Origin: Bacteroidetes bacterium B1(2017)
Lineage (GTDB): Bacteria; Bacteroidota; Bacteroidia; UKL13-3
Direction of reading: 5' to 3'
DNA length: 64,000 nucleotides
Assembly (NCBI GenBank): GCA_002256395.1
Contig: NKJG01000001.1
Coordinates: 124,001 to 188,000 of the forward strand
This document shows positions 52,334-62,308 of the stretch, piece after piece (position 1 is the first letter of the stretch; the number at the start of each line of letters is the position of its first letter). Below the pieces are notes generated by a model. The model saw only the letters and a program-made list of their open reading frames with translations, had not been told where the DNA came from and searched no databases. Both the position numbers and the translations under genes were made by a program.

Positions 52334-55300
52334 CTATTCTTTTACAAACTTCATCCTGCTTAAGTCGTTGCCTTTTTGGATGCAAATAATATAGGTTCCT
52401 GGGGCCAAATTTTGAGTGGATATTTCAATGGAATTGCCATTCAAAATTTTGCTTGGTTCGGCCACTACCCTACCCAACATATCTGTTATGCTAAGGTTGG
52501 TTGGAAATGCACCAGGTTCTATGCAGCAAATCACCAATTCATTATGCACTGGGTTAGGATAAATGCTTAATTTGGGTGCTCCCATACTACTTCCTAAACC
52601 GGTACTTGATATATAGGTAAACCCAGCTTTTTGCGCTGTACCAAGTGGGGTTTCAACTTCCACCATGCCACTAGCGCCGGCACCTACAACAGCATTAATT
52701 TGGTGTGAAGAAACAACTGTATAACTAACTACATTTACACCACCTAACTTAACTGAACTTGCTCCTGTTAAATTGCCTCCATTTATAGTTATTACCTCAT
52801 TGGTTCTGGCAGAGTCTGGCGAAAAATAAAGTATAGAGGGTGTAGGTGATCCTATGCTAGTAAGGATGCTTGCAGTATCGGTACAATTAGAGGCATTAGT
52901 TATTGCAACCAGCAAGATACAGGTACCAGGGCTTGTCCACTGAACCGTAACCGAATTTGTACCTTGCCCCGATGTTATACTACCATTGCTAATTAACCAA
53001 TTATAGCTAATTCCTACTTGTGAAGCAATGCTATAGGTATAGCTTGTAGCAGTGGATAGACCAGTTATTGGCCCATAAAGGCTACCAGCAACAGGATTTG
53101 AATGTACACGTAATTGCACAGGTGAAGAAAATGTACTGCAGCCATATAAATTCATTGTTTTAACTTTATACATTCCAGCCGAAGATGCCGCAAAGGTTCT
53201 TAAGTTTTGTCCAGAAAGTTGGGTAGTATTAAAGTACCATTCATAGCTCAAATTGCTACCACTATTAGCAGTAAGTACTTGGCTCGAACCAACACAAATA
53301 GATGCGCTATCTGCAGGTGTTATGCTTGCTATTGGATTTGGATTTACAACTAACTGAAAGGGAGAAGAAAAACTGCTACAGCCACTTAAATTACTTGTTT
53401 TAACTTTATATATTCCAGCCTTAGTTGCTGTTAAGATTCTTAAAGCTTGTCCAGAAATTAAGGTATCATTTAAGTACCATTCATAGCTTAAATTAGCACC
53501 ACTATTAGCTGTAAGTGCTTGGTTTGAACCAACACAAATAGAGGCGATATTTGAGGGATTTATACTAGCAACTGGGTAGGTATTTACAACTAATTGCAAG
53601 GGTGAAGAAAAAGTACTGCAGCCAGTTAAACTAGTCGTTCTAACTTTATACATTCCTGCCGCTGTTGCGGTTAAGGTAGGTAAAGTTTGTCCTGAAAGTA
53701 GGGTATTATTCCGGTACCATTGGTAGCTTAAATTGCTATCACTATTAGCAGTGAGCAGTATGTTTGATCCAACACAAATAGAAGCACTATCTGTTGGAGT
53801 TATGCTAGCAATTGGATTTGGTTTTAAAACTAACTTAAAGGGAGAAGAAAAAGTGCTACAGCCACTTAAATTGCTCGTTTTAACTGTATACATTCCAGGT
53901 TCTGTTGCCGCTAAGGTTCTTACGTTTTGCCCAGAAATTAGGGTGTCATTTAAATACCAGTCATAGCTCAAACCATACCCACTATTGGCTGTTAGTAGTT
54001 GGCTTGAACCTACACAAATAAGAGCGCTATCTGTTGGACTTAGATTGGCAATTGGCAGTGAATTTACAGTAATAGAAACAGGCGAAGATGCAGCCACACA
54101 ACCCGACGAATCGGCAATAGCAACCCTGTAACTGCCTGTATTTTTAACAATTAAAAAATTGGCTATTTGGTTTGGTATAGGCACATTATTGTTGTACCAA
54201 GTATACCCATTGCTTGAACTAATACTTGATTGTAATTTTACACTATCACCCATACATAAAAAGGTGCTTCCAAATGTGCTAAGACTTACAGATAAATTTT
54301 GTTTGGTAAACACCTTAAAAACAGCCGAATCTTTGCATCCATTTTGATCGGTTATAAGCACTTTATAGTTTGATGTGCCAAATGGAGTGCCATAGTTAAT
54401 TAAGCAAGTTGAATCGCTAGATATTGGTTTTATGACTGTAGTTGAATTACTATCACCACTGTAAAAAGTATACATATACCCATTTGCTCCAAATTGTGCC
54501 CCATAAGAACCTTTGGCTGTTACAAGAACAGGAGTATTAAAACAAGTAAAGGTATCGCGTATGCTCACAGAAACAGGTTGTTGCACTAATACAGAATCTA
54601 ATATATTATTGTTTGTACAACCACCAGGTGAAGGCGGAGGAGCTGTGCTTACTTGCAATTTTATTTTGTACCAACCAGCATTGGCAAAGTGATGATTAGA
54701 AACTGCATTTGCATTATACGTTTGGTATATGCCTGAATTAGGAAGCGTTTCAACCTTAAATAGGGTATTACTTAAATTTAAAGGAACACCATTTTGAAGC
54801 GTATAACTAAAATCATAGTTACCGCAACTTTTAATGGTTTTGATAATTGTTGCCACAGGTATTTTGCGCACTAAAACGCTAAACGACATAACAATATTTG
54901 CAGGTAGAGGGCAGGCACGGTCAGTAGCTTTTACCACAAAATAATAAGGCAAATTACTGGCCATAGAATCCGGTGGGGTCCAACAAAAACGCACACTATC
55001 AAACTTTGGCCCAAGGGTACCTCGTGTGGCTGGGTTATAGCACTTTGTAAAGGTGGCTCCGGTTGCCACCAAGTTTGCAGGTGCATTCCAAGTAATATCT
55101 GTTGAATCGGTGCTTGCGGTATTATCCCAAGCACTTAGCATAAAACATAGTTGCTGCCCTGCACAAACGTAATAGCTATAATTTGGTTGGGGTGAGCTAA
55201 GGGTTCCCACCTCACTATAGGTTTTTAAAACAGGCCAATTATTAATTGCGCAAATCTGGGTACCAAACTGTATATCGCGGCGGGTAATTCCCATTAGCGT

Positions 55301-56248
55301 TGGAATGCCACCAATAGTTTTCCATTGTTTAACTTCGATGGTTAGCATAGCAGTAAAAACACCCATTGGTCTAACGCGTATGTCGCCTCTAACTGGGTCT
55401 ATTGAAATACCTGTAGGAGGTATAGCGGGTGGACTAGATACAGGTGCTCCTAAATAAGGAAATGGCACAGATGGACTATAGGGAGAGGTATATGGAATTG
55501 GAGTATTAGGGCCACTTAAAGCAGCGCCAAAGTTATAACTTAACGAATCTCCATCTGGATCAATAGCACCTAAATTATAAAAAAAATCTTGACCTGCACA
55601 GGCTATAATTACAGGTGCATTGGTAAAAATAGGAGCAGAATTACATGGGGTAGCACACCGATTAATAATTACTTCGTTGCAGTAATTTTGTGCTGCAGGA
55701 GTAGGGAAAGAAGTAATAGCAGGGTTTCTGCAACAAGTAGTAAAGCTTAAACTTACCAAGCAACAACTTGCAGGTAAAGCATTTAAATTAACCTGACCCG
55801 TAAAGGTATAAACTTCTACACCAGGTGTAAAGGTTCCTGCGGTTCTGGTTCCGCAATTAGTACATATTGTTTTTTCTGTATTACAAAGTTGAATAACATC
55901 AAAGCCACTTGCTGAGCCAACTACAGATAAAGTAGTTGAACCAAAGCTGCTACCCGCACATGGGCTTGTAGGTAGGCCAGAACCTGTGGGTGTATAGCCT
56001 CCTGTAATGTTTAGTTGAATGGAACAAGTGGGACTAATGCTAGCAGGACAACTGGCACATAACTGTAATCCTTGGCAATCTCTGTATAGTTTAACTTCTA
56101 CCGTATAAACTCCAGGAGTACCAGAACACGTATACCTAATATCTGAACCTACAATATAACTGGCATTCGTACTAGTAGAAAAAAGAAGAAGAAAAAGAGT
56201 AATTAAAAGTGAGCTACTTTTAAAAATGTGTTTCTGAATACTACTCAT
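52334..56248 (-). CDS. Secreted Ig-like repeat protein with T9SS sorting domain (long paralogue)
   Basis: 1304 residues. Signal peptide (FSTSTNASY); Cys-rich N-terminal module with CSGTPGVYTVEVKLYRDCQG and a DPDGDSLSYNFG Ca-binding-like segment; a beta-rich centre (about 350-650); a degenerate Ig-like unit; four 80-residue Ig-like repeats (732-1051, each with SICVGS, LSYEWY, GC(S)TFSSP); a PKD-like unit; an IPT/TIG-like domain (about 1133-1215); and a type IX C-terminal signal (YPNPVHNEL ... GTYIICIQKG ... MKFVKE). Surface adhesin or structural role likely. Paralogue of the next gene upstream. Confidence 0.85.
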   Translation of the reverse strand: MSSIQKHIFKSSSLLITLFLLLFSTSTNASYIVGSDIRYTCSGTPGVYTVEVKLYRDCQGLQLCASCPASISPTCSIQLNITGGYTPTGSGLPTSPCAGSSFGSTTLSVVGSASGFDVIQLCNTEKTICTNCGTRTAGTFTPGVEVYTFTGQVNLNALPASCCLVSLSFTTCCRNPAITSFPTPAAQNYCNEVIINRCATPCNSAPIFTNAPVIIACAGQDFFYNLGAIDPDGDSLSYNFGAALSGPNTPIPYTSPYSPSVPFPYLGAPVSSPPAIPPTGISIDPVRGDIRVRPMGVFTAMLTIEVKQWKTIGGIPTLMGITRRDIQFGTQICAINNWPVLKTYSEVGTLSSPQPNYSYYVCAGQQLCFMLSAWDNTASTDSTDITWNAPANLVATGATFTKCYNPATRGTLGPKFDSVRFCWTPPDSMASNLPYYFVVKATDRACPLPANIVMSFSVLVRKIPVATIIKTIKSCGNYDFSYTLQNGVPLNLSNTLFKVETLPNSGIYQTYNANAVSNHHFANAGWYKIKLQVSTAPPPSPGGCTNNNILDSVLVQQPVSVSIRDTFTCFNTPVLVTAKGSYGAQFGANGYMYTFYSGDSNSTTVIKPISSDSTCLINYGTPFGTSNYKVLITDQNGCKDSAVFKVFTKQNLSVSLSTFGSTFLCMGDSVKLQSSISSSNGYTWYNNNVPIPNQIANFLIVKNTGSYRVAIADSSGCVAASSPVSITVNSLPIANLSPTDSALICVGSSQLLTANSGYGLSYDWYLNDTLISGQNVRTLAATEPGMYTVKTSNLSGCSTFSSPFKLVLKPNPIASITPTDSASICVGSNILLTANSDSNLSYQWYRNNTLLSGQTLPTLTATAAGMYKVRTTSLTGCSTFSSPLQLVVNTYPVASINPSNIASICVGSNQALTANSGANLSYEWYLNDTLISGQALRILTATKAGIYKVKTSNLSGCSSFSSPFQLVVNPNPIASITPADSASICVGSSQVLTANSGSNLSYEWYFNTTQLSGQNLRTFAASSAGMYKVKTMNLYGCSTFSSPVQLRVHSNPVAGSLYGPITGLSTATSYTYSIASQVGISYNWLISNGSITSGQGTNSVTVQWTSPGTCILLVAITNASNCTDTASILTSIGSPTPSILYFSPDSARTNEVITINGGNLTGASSVKLGGVNVVSYTVVSSHQINAVVGAGASGMVEVETPLGTAQKAGFTYISSTGLGSSMGAPKLSIYPNPVHNELVICCIEPGAFPTNLSITDMLGRVVAEPSKILNGNSIEISTQNLAPGTYIICIQKGNDLSRMKFVKE
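53096..54055 (-). repeat. Four tandem 240-bp coding repeats
   Basis: The ACACAAATA word recurs at 53292, 53532, 53772 and 54012, exactly 240 bases apart. Each unit codes for an 80-residue Ig-like repeat starting P[IV]A[SN]. The four units are similar but not identical. Confidence 0.95.
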
Positions 56249-56294
56249 AAGCTTTGTTTTTATAGGGAAAATAATTGCCTATAAATTCCTAGAT

Positions 56295-56302
56295 CAAAAG
56301 TA
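56295..56302 (-). promoter_or_regulatory. TAnnTTTG -7 box of the long secreted protein
   Basis: TACTTTTG on the minus strand, 46 bases before the ATG. Suggests that the two secreted-protein genes are transcribed separately. Confidence 0.45.
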
Positions 56303-56376
56303 TGTACACCCTTTGGTATTAAAAAGCTGCAGCCCTTAATCTTTCCATAAAAAACACTTTAAAGTTTCTTAAACAC

Positions 56377-59300
56377 TTATTCCTTCACAAACTTCATTCG
56401 GCTTAAATCATTGCCTTTTTGTATGCAAATAATATAGGTGCCAGGAGCCAAGTTTTGAGTAGATAACTCAATTGAATTGCCATTCAAATTTTTGCTTGGT
56501 TCGGCCACTACCCTACCCAACATATCTGTAATACTTACGTTTGTTGGCAAAGTGCCGTTTTCTAAACAGCAAATCACCAATTCATTATGCACTGGGTTAG
56601 GATATACACTTAAGCCTGGCAAATTAGAAATGTTTCCAATTCCTGTGCTTGATAGATAGGTAAATCCTACTTTTTGTGCAGTTCCTAGAGGCGTTTCAAC
56701 TTCTACTATTCCGCTTGCACCAGTGCCAACAACAACGCTAATTTGGTTTGAAGAAACCACAGTATAACTAAGCACATTTACTCCTCCTAATTTAACAGAA
56801 CTTGCCCCAGTTAAATTACTTCCAAAAATGTTTACGATATCATTTGTACGAGCCGAATCTGGTACAAAATAAAGTATAGCTGGGGTTGGTGTTCCAATGC
56901 TTGTAAGTAAGGTAGCACTATCGGCACAATTGTTTGAATTTTTTACTCCAACAAGCAACATACACGTACCTGGGTTTGTCCACTGAACGGATATAGAATT
57001 AGTCCCTTGCCCCGAAGTAATGGTACCATTACTTATTAACCAATAATAGCTCAATCCTACTTGTGAAGCAACACTATAGGTGTAGCTTGTAGCGGTTGAC
57101 AAACCTGTTGTTGGCCCAGTAATACTACCTGCAATTGGATTTGAATTTACAAACAAATGAAGAGGAGAAGAAAACGCACTGCAACCTCTTAAATTGATTG
57201 TTTTAACTTTATAATTTCCAGCCGCAGTTGCAGTTAAGGTTCTTACTATTTGGCCAGCAATTAACGTATCATTTAAGTACCACTCATAGCTTAAATTAAC
57301 ACCATTATTAGCAGTAAGTAGTTGGCTTGAACCCACACAAATTGAAGCACTATCTGCTGGAGTTATGCTAGCAATTGGCAAAGGATTTACGGTAACAATA
57401 ACCGAACTTGTAGTAACAATACAACCCGAAGAATCGGAGATGGCAACCTTATAGACTCCCGAATTTTTAGCAATTAAATAATTGGAATTTTGGTTAGGTA
57501 TAAGTTCATTATTCTTGAACCAAATATAAGTATAGCTCGAATCGATACTTGCTTGCAACTTTACACTATCGCCCGAACAAAACGTGGTGGCACTAAGAGG
57601 CATTAGGCTACCAGTAAAACTTTGTTTGGTATACACTTTAAACATAGCCGAATCTTGGCATCCATTTAGATCTCTAATAACCACTTTATAACTTGCCGAA
57701 CTGCCACTTGTTGCTGGCGAAATTAAACAATTTGAATCTACACCAAAAGACCTAATAGTTGTAGTTGAATTGCTATCTCCACTATAGAAAGTATAGCGAT
57801 AACTAAGTCCATACGGAGTACCCCAAGAACCTTTTGCTTGCACATAAACAGGGTTGCTTGTGCAATTAAATGTATCGCGAATGCTAACAGAAACTGGCTG
57901 TGCTACTAATACCGAATCCAAAATACTATTGTTTGGACAACCATTTGGTGTTGGAGGGGAAACAGTAGTTAAGTTCAATTGAATACGGTACCAGCCACTA
58001 GTATCAAAATGATGATTTGAAACAGCACTTGCATTATAAGTCAAATAGGTGCCAGAGTGAGGGGCTGTTTCAACTAAGAATTTAGTATAGCTATTGTCTA
58101 TTGGAACAGTATTTTGAAGGGAATAACTAAAATCATAATTGCCACAATATTTATTCGTTTTATTAATCCATGCCTGAGGTACTTTTCGCACCAAAACACT
58201 AAAAGATCTTGTCACACTTCCAGGAATTGGGCAGGCGCGGTCGCTAGCTTTTACCACAAAATAATAAGGTAAATTACTCGCCATAGAAGCTGGTGGGGTC
58301 CAACAAAACCTAACACTATCTTGCTTTGGCCCTTCGGTGCCTCGGGTGGCAGGGTTATAACATTTTGTAAAGGTGGCACCATTATCAACTAGATTTTTTG
58401 GAGCATTCCAAGTAATATCGGTTGAATCTGTGCTTGCTCCATTATCCCATGCACCAATCATAAAACAGATTTGCTGCCCAGCACAAATAGCATAGCTAAA
58501 ATTAGGTTGGGGTGAAGTTAAAGTTGCATTTTCGGTATAGGTTCTAATAACAGGCGGGTTATTATTTGGGCAATACAGGGTATAAAATTGAATATCTCTG
58601 CGGGTAATACCCATTATGGTTGGAATGCCTCCAATAGTTTTCCATTGCTTTACTTCAATAATTAGCATAGCAACAAAAGTGCCTGTTGGCCTTACGCGCA
58701 AATCTCCAGTTACAGGATCCAAACTAATACCTACTGGTGGTATTGCAGGTGGACTTTGTAAGGGTGCTCCTAAATAAGGAAATGGCACCGTTGCACTATA
58801 AGGCGAAACATAAGGAAGAGGAGAATTAGGGCCACCCATGGCCTCGCCAAAGGAGTAACTTAAAGAATCTCCATCTGGATCCATGGCACCTAAGTTATAA
58901 TTAAAATCTTGTCCGGCGCAAGCAACAATAACAGGCGCATTGCTAAAGGTAGGTGCCGAGTTGCATGGGGTAGCACAACGGTTAATAATAGCTTCGCTAT
59001 AGTAGTTTTGAGCAGTAGGTGAAACCAATGTTGTGATAGCTGCATTTCTGCAACACGAAGAATAATTTAAACTAACCAGGCAACAACTAGCTGGTAAAGC
59101 ACTTAAATTAACCTGACCTGTAAATGTATACACTTCAATACCAGGCGTAAACGTACCCGCCGTTCTGGTTCCACAATTACTACAAATTGTTTTTTCGGTT
59201 TTGCAAAGCTGAACAACATCAAAACCACTAGCAGAGTTAACCACCGTTAAATTAGCTGTCCCAAAACTAGTACCTGCGCATGGGCTAGTAGGCATGCCTG

Positions 59301-59568
59301 AACCAGCCGGTGAAGAAGCTCCTGCAATATTTATGGTAATTGCACAAGATGGACTTAAGCTTCCAGGGCAATTGGCACATAACTGTATTCCTTGGCAATC
59401 TCGGTAAAGTTTAAACTCTACATTATAAACTCCTGGTGTGCCAGAACAAATATACCTCATATCTGAACCAACAATATGACTAGCATTGATGGTGTTTGAA
59501 AATAAAACAAAAAAAAGGGTAATTAGAAGTGAGCAACTTCTAAATAAGTGTTTCAAGGCGCTTGTCAT
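56377..59568 (-). CDS. Secreted Ig-like protein with T9SS sorting domain (short paralogue)
   Basis: 1063 residues, same order of domains as its neighbour: signal peptide (VLFSNTINASH), Cys-rich head, DPDGDSLSYSFG, beta-rich centre, degenerate Ig-like unit, a single 80-residue repeat (731-810; bases 57139-57378), PKD-like unit, IPT/TIG-like domain, type IX sorting domain ending SRMKFVKE. The length difference of 241 residues equals three repeats plus one residue. The C-terminal 75 residues are nearly the same in both. Tandem duplication followed by repeat change is the simplest reading. Confidence 0.85.
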   Translation of the reverse strand: MTSALKHLFRSCSLLITLFFVLFSNTINASHIVGSDMRYICSGTPGVYNVEFKLYRDCQGIQLCANCPGSLSPSCAITINIAGASSPAGSGMPTSPCAGTSFGTANLTVVNSASGFDVVQLCKTEKTICSNCGTRTAGTFTPGIEVYTFTGQVNLSALPASCCLVSLNYSSCCRNAAITTLVSPTAQNYYSEAIINRCATPCNSAPTFSNAPVIVACAGQDFNYNLGAMDPDGDSLSYSFGEAMGGPNSPLPYVSPYSATVPFPYLGAPLQSPPAIPPVGISLDPVTGDLRVRPTGTFVAMLIIEVKQWKTIGGIPTIMGITRRDIQFYTLYCPNNNPPVIRTYTENATLTSPQPNFSYAICAGQQICFMIGAWDNGASTDSTDITWNAPKNLVDNGATFTKCYNPATRGTEGPKQDSVRFCWTPPASMASNLPYYFVVKASDRACPIPGSVTRSFSVLVRKVPQAWINKTNKYCGNYDFSYSLQNTVPIDNSYTKFLVETAPHSGTYLTYNASAVSNHHFDTSGWYRIQLNLTTVSPPTPNGCPNNSILDSVLVAQPVSVSIRDTFNCTSNPVYVQAKGSWGTPYGLSYRYTFYSGDSNSTTTIRSFGVDSNCLISPATSGSSASYKVVIRDLNGCQDSAMFKVYTKQSFTGSLMPLSATTFCSGDSVKLQASIDSSYTYIWFKNNELIPNQNSNYLIAKNSGVYKVAISDSSGCIVTTSSVIVTVNPLPIASITPADSASICVGSSQLLTANNGVNLSYEWYLNDTLIAGQIVRTLTATAAGNYKVKTINLRGCSAFSSPLHLFVNSNPIAGSITGPTTGLSTATSYTYSVASQVGLSYYWLISNGTITSGQGTNSISVQWTNPGTCMLLVGVKNSNNCADSATLLTSIGTPTPAILYFVPDSARTNDIVNIFGSNLTGASSVKLGGVNVLSYTVVSSNQISVVVGTGASGIVEVETPLGTAQKVGFTYLSSTGIGNISNLPGLSVYPNPVHNELVICCLENGTLPTNVSITDMLGRVVAEPSKNLNGNSIELSTQNLAPGTYIICIQKGNDLSRMKFVKE

Positions 59569-59730
59569 AGTATTAGTTTTTTGAGTTGGGATAAATACTT
59601 ACTAATAACTAGAACGAAGTTAGCCTCTAAAGGTTGCATTCATGCGAACACAACTTTAGTCATTCATAACTAGCATGCAACAAGGAAAATCTAAAGATTC
59701 GCCAAGGTGCAACGATAAAAACGCTAAATC

Positions 59731-60177
59731 TTAAAACCTAAACAAAGGCGTGCTACTCCAAGGTATTCTTGATAAAACTAAAATTAATCCTATTCCATAA
59801 TACACCAAACTTCTCTGATGCTTATCAGAATCGGCATAGGCTTTCTTAACTTTTATTTTGCCAATTTGAATAATAGCTACGGCAATAATCATTAACAAAG
59901 GATGCTCCAATAAAATCAACCTAGAGGCTTTATCTTTCATTGCTAAGCCAACATTGGCTAAGGCCAGCTGAACCGTTGGGCTATAAAACCATAGGATCAA
60001 ACCTAATAACAACTGACTGTGTGCCGAAGCCAATAATAAGGTGGCAGCGGTTTTATCGTCTTTTGAATAAGGTGTGCCAGAAGTTTTTCCTTTAAAAGCT
60101 CTGTAAATAGCATAAAGGGCAGCCGCTAGAAAAAACCAGCGAACGAAATTGTGAACAGGTAAAATAAATTGATACAT
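59731..60177 (-). CDS. Four-helix membrane protein, conserved in Bacteroidota
   Basis: 148 residues with four predicted helices (VRWFFLAAALYAIYRAF; LLLGLILWF; LLMIIAVAIIQIG; LVYYGIGLILVL). Conserved-looking His in PVHNFVRW, SAHSQLL, LEHPLLM and DKHQRS could bind heme, and I recall relatives being labelled cytochrome b-like; that is unverified. Alone on its strand, divergent from comEC, with a good promoter. Confidence 0.6.
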   Translation of the reverse strand: MYQFILPVHNFVRWFFLAAALYAIYRAFKGKTSGTPYSKDDKTAATLLLASAHSQLLLGLILWFYSPTVQLALANVGLAMKDKASRLILLEHPLLMIIAVAIIQIGKIKVKKAYADSDKHQRSLVYYGIGLILVLSRIPWSSTPLFRF

Positions 60178-60191
60178 AGTAGTTTTTGATT

Positions 60192-60221
60192 CAAAACTAA
60201 TTAATCGCTAAATTATGTCAA
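60192..60221 (-). promoter_or_regulatory. Promoter of the four-helix membrane protein
   Basis: On the minus strand TTG (60221-60219), a 19-base spacer, TAGTTTTG (60199-60192). The ATG is 14 bases after the box, giving a leader of under 10 bases. Confidence 0.7.
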
Positions 60222-60248
60222 GTATTATTTTGAACACCCTGTCTAACT

Positions 60249-62306
60249 ATGGCTACTTTTTGGCATCAAATGCCCTTTGTAAGAATTATACTTCCTCTGG
60301 TTTTAGGCATTGTAGCCGCACCCTACTTTTTACCGAACCTACAGAACACCCTTATTTTAATAGCATTAACAAGCTTTTGCTATTTTATTTTCTTAGTAAC
60401 AAACAAAAAAATAATGAACCAATACATTCAGGGAATTTTCTTGAGTGCTATATTATTTTTTTGCGGAGCCCTTTGCCTAAACCTAAAAACTAACTCCCAA
60501 AGTCAAAATCTGTTTACAAAACTGGATGGAACCTTTTTAGTGGTTCAATTAAATCAAAACCCCATCCAAAACACCCTTGGCCTAAAAGCCGAAGCAATAG
60601 TACTAGCAAGCATCGACAGCAATGGAAGGCAAACATCTTGTGAAGGAAAAATAATGCTTTACATAAAAGTGGATAGCCTACACAAAACGCCATGCTATGG
60701 AGACCAACTTTTAATTAAATCGGGTTTTCAGGAAATTTCTTCTCCTAAAAACCCAAACACCTTCAACTACAAGGCCTATATGGCACGAAGAGGCATTTTC
60801 TACCAGCAGTTTCTAAATTCCAATAGATGGATACTCATTCATAACAATAAGGGCTCCCCTATTTTGGCTTGGGCATTTGGACTGCAAGAAAAAATACAAG
60901 TCGTACTAAAACAATACCTCCATAAACCAGAAGATATTGGAATTTCGGAAGCCCTATTATACGGTTATGATAAAGACATTGAGGATGAAATTATAGATGC
61001 ATTCAGTAAAACTGGAACTTTACACGTATTAGCGGTAAGTGGCATGCATGTGGGAATGATTTTTATGCTTCTTTCACTCCTACTAAAACCTTTAGAAAAA
61101 ATAAAAAAAGCGAAATCTCTTATTGGCATTTTGCAACTACTTGGCATTTGGGCCTATTCTGTTCTTTGTGGTTTAAGTCCTTCTATCTTAAGGGCCACAC
61201 TTATGTTTAGTTTTGTAATTATTGGCCAGCTTATTAGGCGCACAGGTAATCCCATAAATAGCCTGGCAGCATCGGCCGTTGCACTTATTTGGTTTGATCC
61301 AGAAATTATTTACAACGTAGGCTTTCAATTAAGTTATGCGGCTGTTTTAGGCATTTTGGTGTTTTATCAAGACCTCTATTTACTACTCACATTTAAATAC
61401 AAATTGGCCGACGAAATTTGGAAAATAAGCTCAGTATCCTTAGCGGCTCAAATACTAACCATGCCTTTGAGTATTTTCTATTTTCACCAAATTCCAAGCT
61501 ATTTTCTACCCGCCAATTTACTCATCATACCCCTTACAAGTTTGTTAATTTATTTAGGCATTGCCTTGCTGGTAATTTCACCGGTAAGCACCCTTTCCAT
61601 GTATTTAGGAAAACTAATAAGTGCACTCATATCACTAACAAATTTAATAGCCAAAGAAATTGCCAATATGCCTGGAGCCTATATAGACAGTATCGTTTGG
61701 GAGCCAATTCACATAGTCTGTTTCTATTTACTTTTTATAAGCCTAGGTATATTTTTCATCCAACGCGATGTGCTTCAACTAAAAATATGTTTACTCCTTT
61801 TAATAGGATTACAAGGCATCCATTTCTATGCACAATTTAAGCAAGCTAAGCAAAAACAACTCTGCGTGTATTATCTAAAAAAAGGAATTGCCATTGAATA
61901 TTTGAACCAAAATACAGCTCATTTTTGGGTCAGTAAAAATTGCCAAATAAACACAAAAACATTTAAGAACGCCGTGTATCCAAATGTATTAGCCCAAGGC
62001 ATTAAAGAACAAACCGTGCATGAACTCGACAGTGTGAATGAGGCCTATTATTTTCAAAAATCACAGCTACTTTTTATCTGGCAAAGCTCAAAAATACCCG
62101 TATCATTAAGCATTCACACACTTATTGTTTCGGGAGCTTATTACCAAAATTTAGAAACCATGCTGAACCAAAACCAAGTAAAAAAGGTGTTACTTGCAGC
62201 TAACCTTTCATCAAAAAAAAGAAACCATTTAAAAAAAATTCTAAAAAAATTCAACATCCCTAGCTATGATATAGAAGAAAATGGCGCCTATGAAGTATCA
62301 TTGTAG
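60249..62306 (+). CDS. comEC: ComEC/Rec2-family DNA-uptake channel
   Basis: 685 residues. N-terminal helices, a soluble OB-like domain (DUF4131), then the polytopic Competence domain with AVSGMHVGMIFMLLS, CGLSPSILRATLMFS, FDPEIIYNVGFQLSYAAVLGIL. The C-terminal 150 residues are soluble but show no HxHxDH metallo-beta-lactamase motif, as is common in Bacteroidota ComEC. Moves single-stranded DNA across the inner membrane during transformation. Followed after 2 bases by the enoyl-CoA hydratase gene. Confidence 0.9.
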   Translation: MATFWHQMPFVRIILPLVLGIVAAPYFLPNLQNTLILIALTSFCYFIFLVTNKKIMNQYIQGIFLSAILFFCGALCLNLKTNSQSQNLFTKLDGTFLVVQLNQNPIQNTLGLKAEAIVLASIDSNGRQTSCEGKIMLYIKVDSLHKTPCYGDQLLIKSGFQEISSPKNPNTFNYKAYMARRGIFYQQFLNSNRWILIHNNKGSPILAWAFGLQEKIQVVLKQYLHKPEDIGISEALLYGYDKDIEDEIIDAFSKTGTLHVLAVSGMHVGMIFMLLSLLLKPLEKIKKAKSLIGILQLLGIWAYSVLCGLSPSILRATLMFSFVIIGQLIRRTGNPINSLAASAVALIWFDPEIIYNVGFQLSYAAVLGILVFYQDLYLLLTFKYKLADEIWKISSVSLAAQILTMPLSIFYFHQIPSYFLPANLLIIPLTSLLIYLGIALLVISPVSTLSMYLGKLISALISLTNLIAKEIANMPGAYIDSIVWEPIHIVCFYLLFISLGIFFIQRDVLQLKICLLLLIGLQGIHFYAQFKQAKQKQLCVYYLKKGIAIEYLNQNTAHFWVSKNCQINTKTFKNAVYPNVLAQGIKEQTVHELDSVNEAYYFQKSQLLFIWQSSKIPVSLSIHTLIVSGAYYQNLETMLNQNQVKKVLLAANLSSKKRNHLKKILKKFNIPSYDIEENGAYEVSL

Positions 62307-62308
62307 GT

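Noticed and set aside
53096..54055. CRISPR-like or satellite repeat
   Set aside because: The period is 240 bases, fully coding, in frame, and each unit is a recognisable Ig-like domain.
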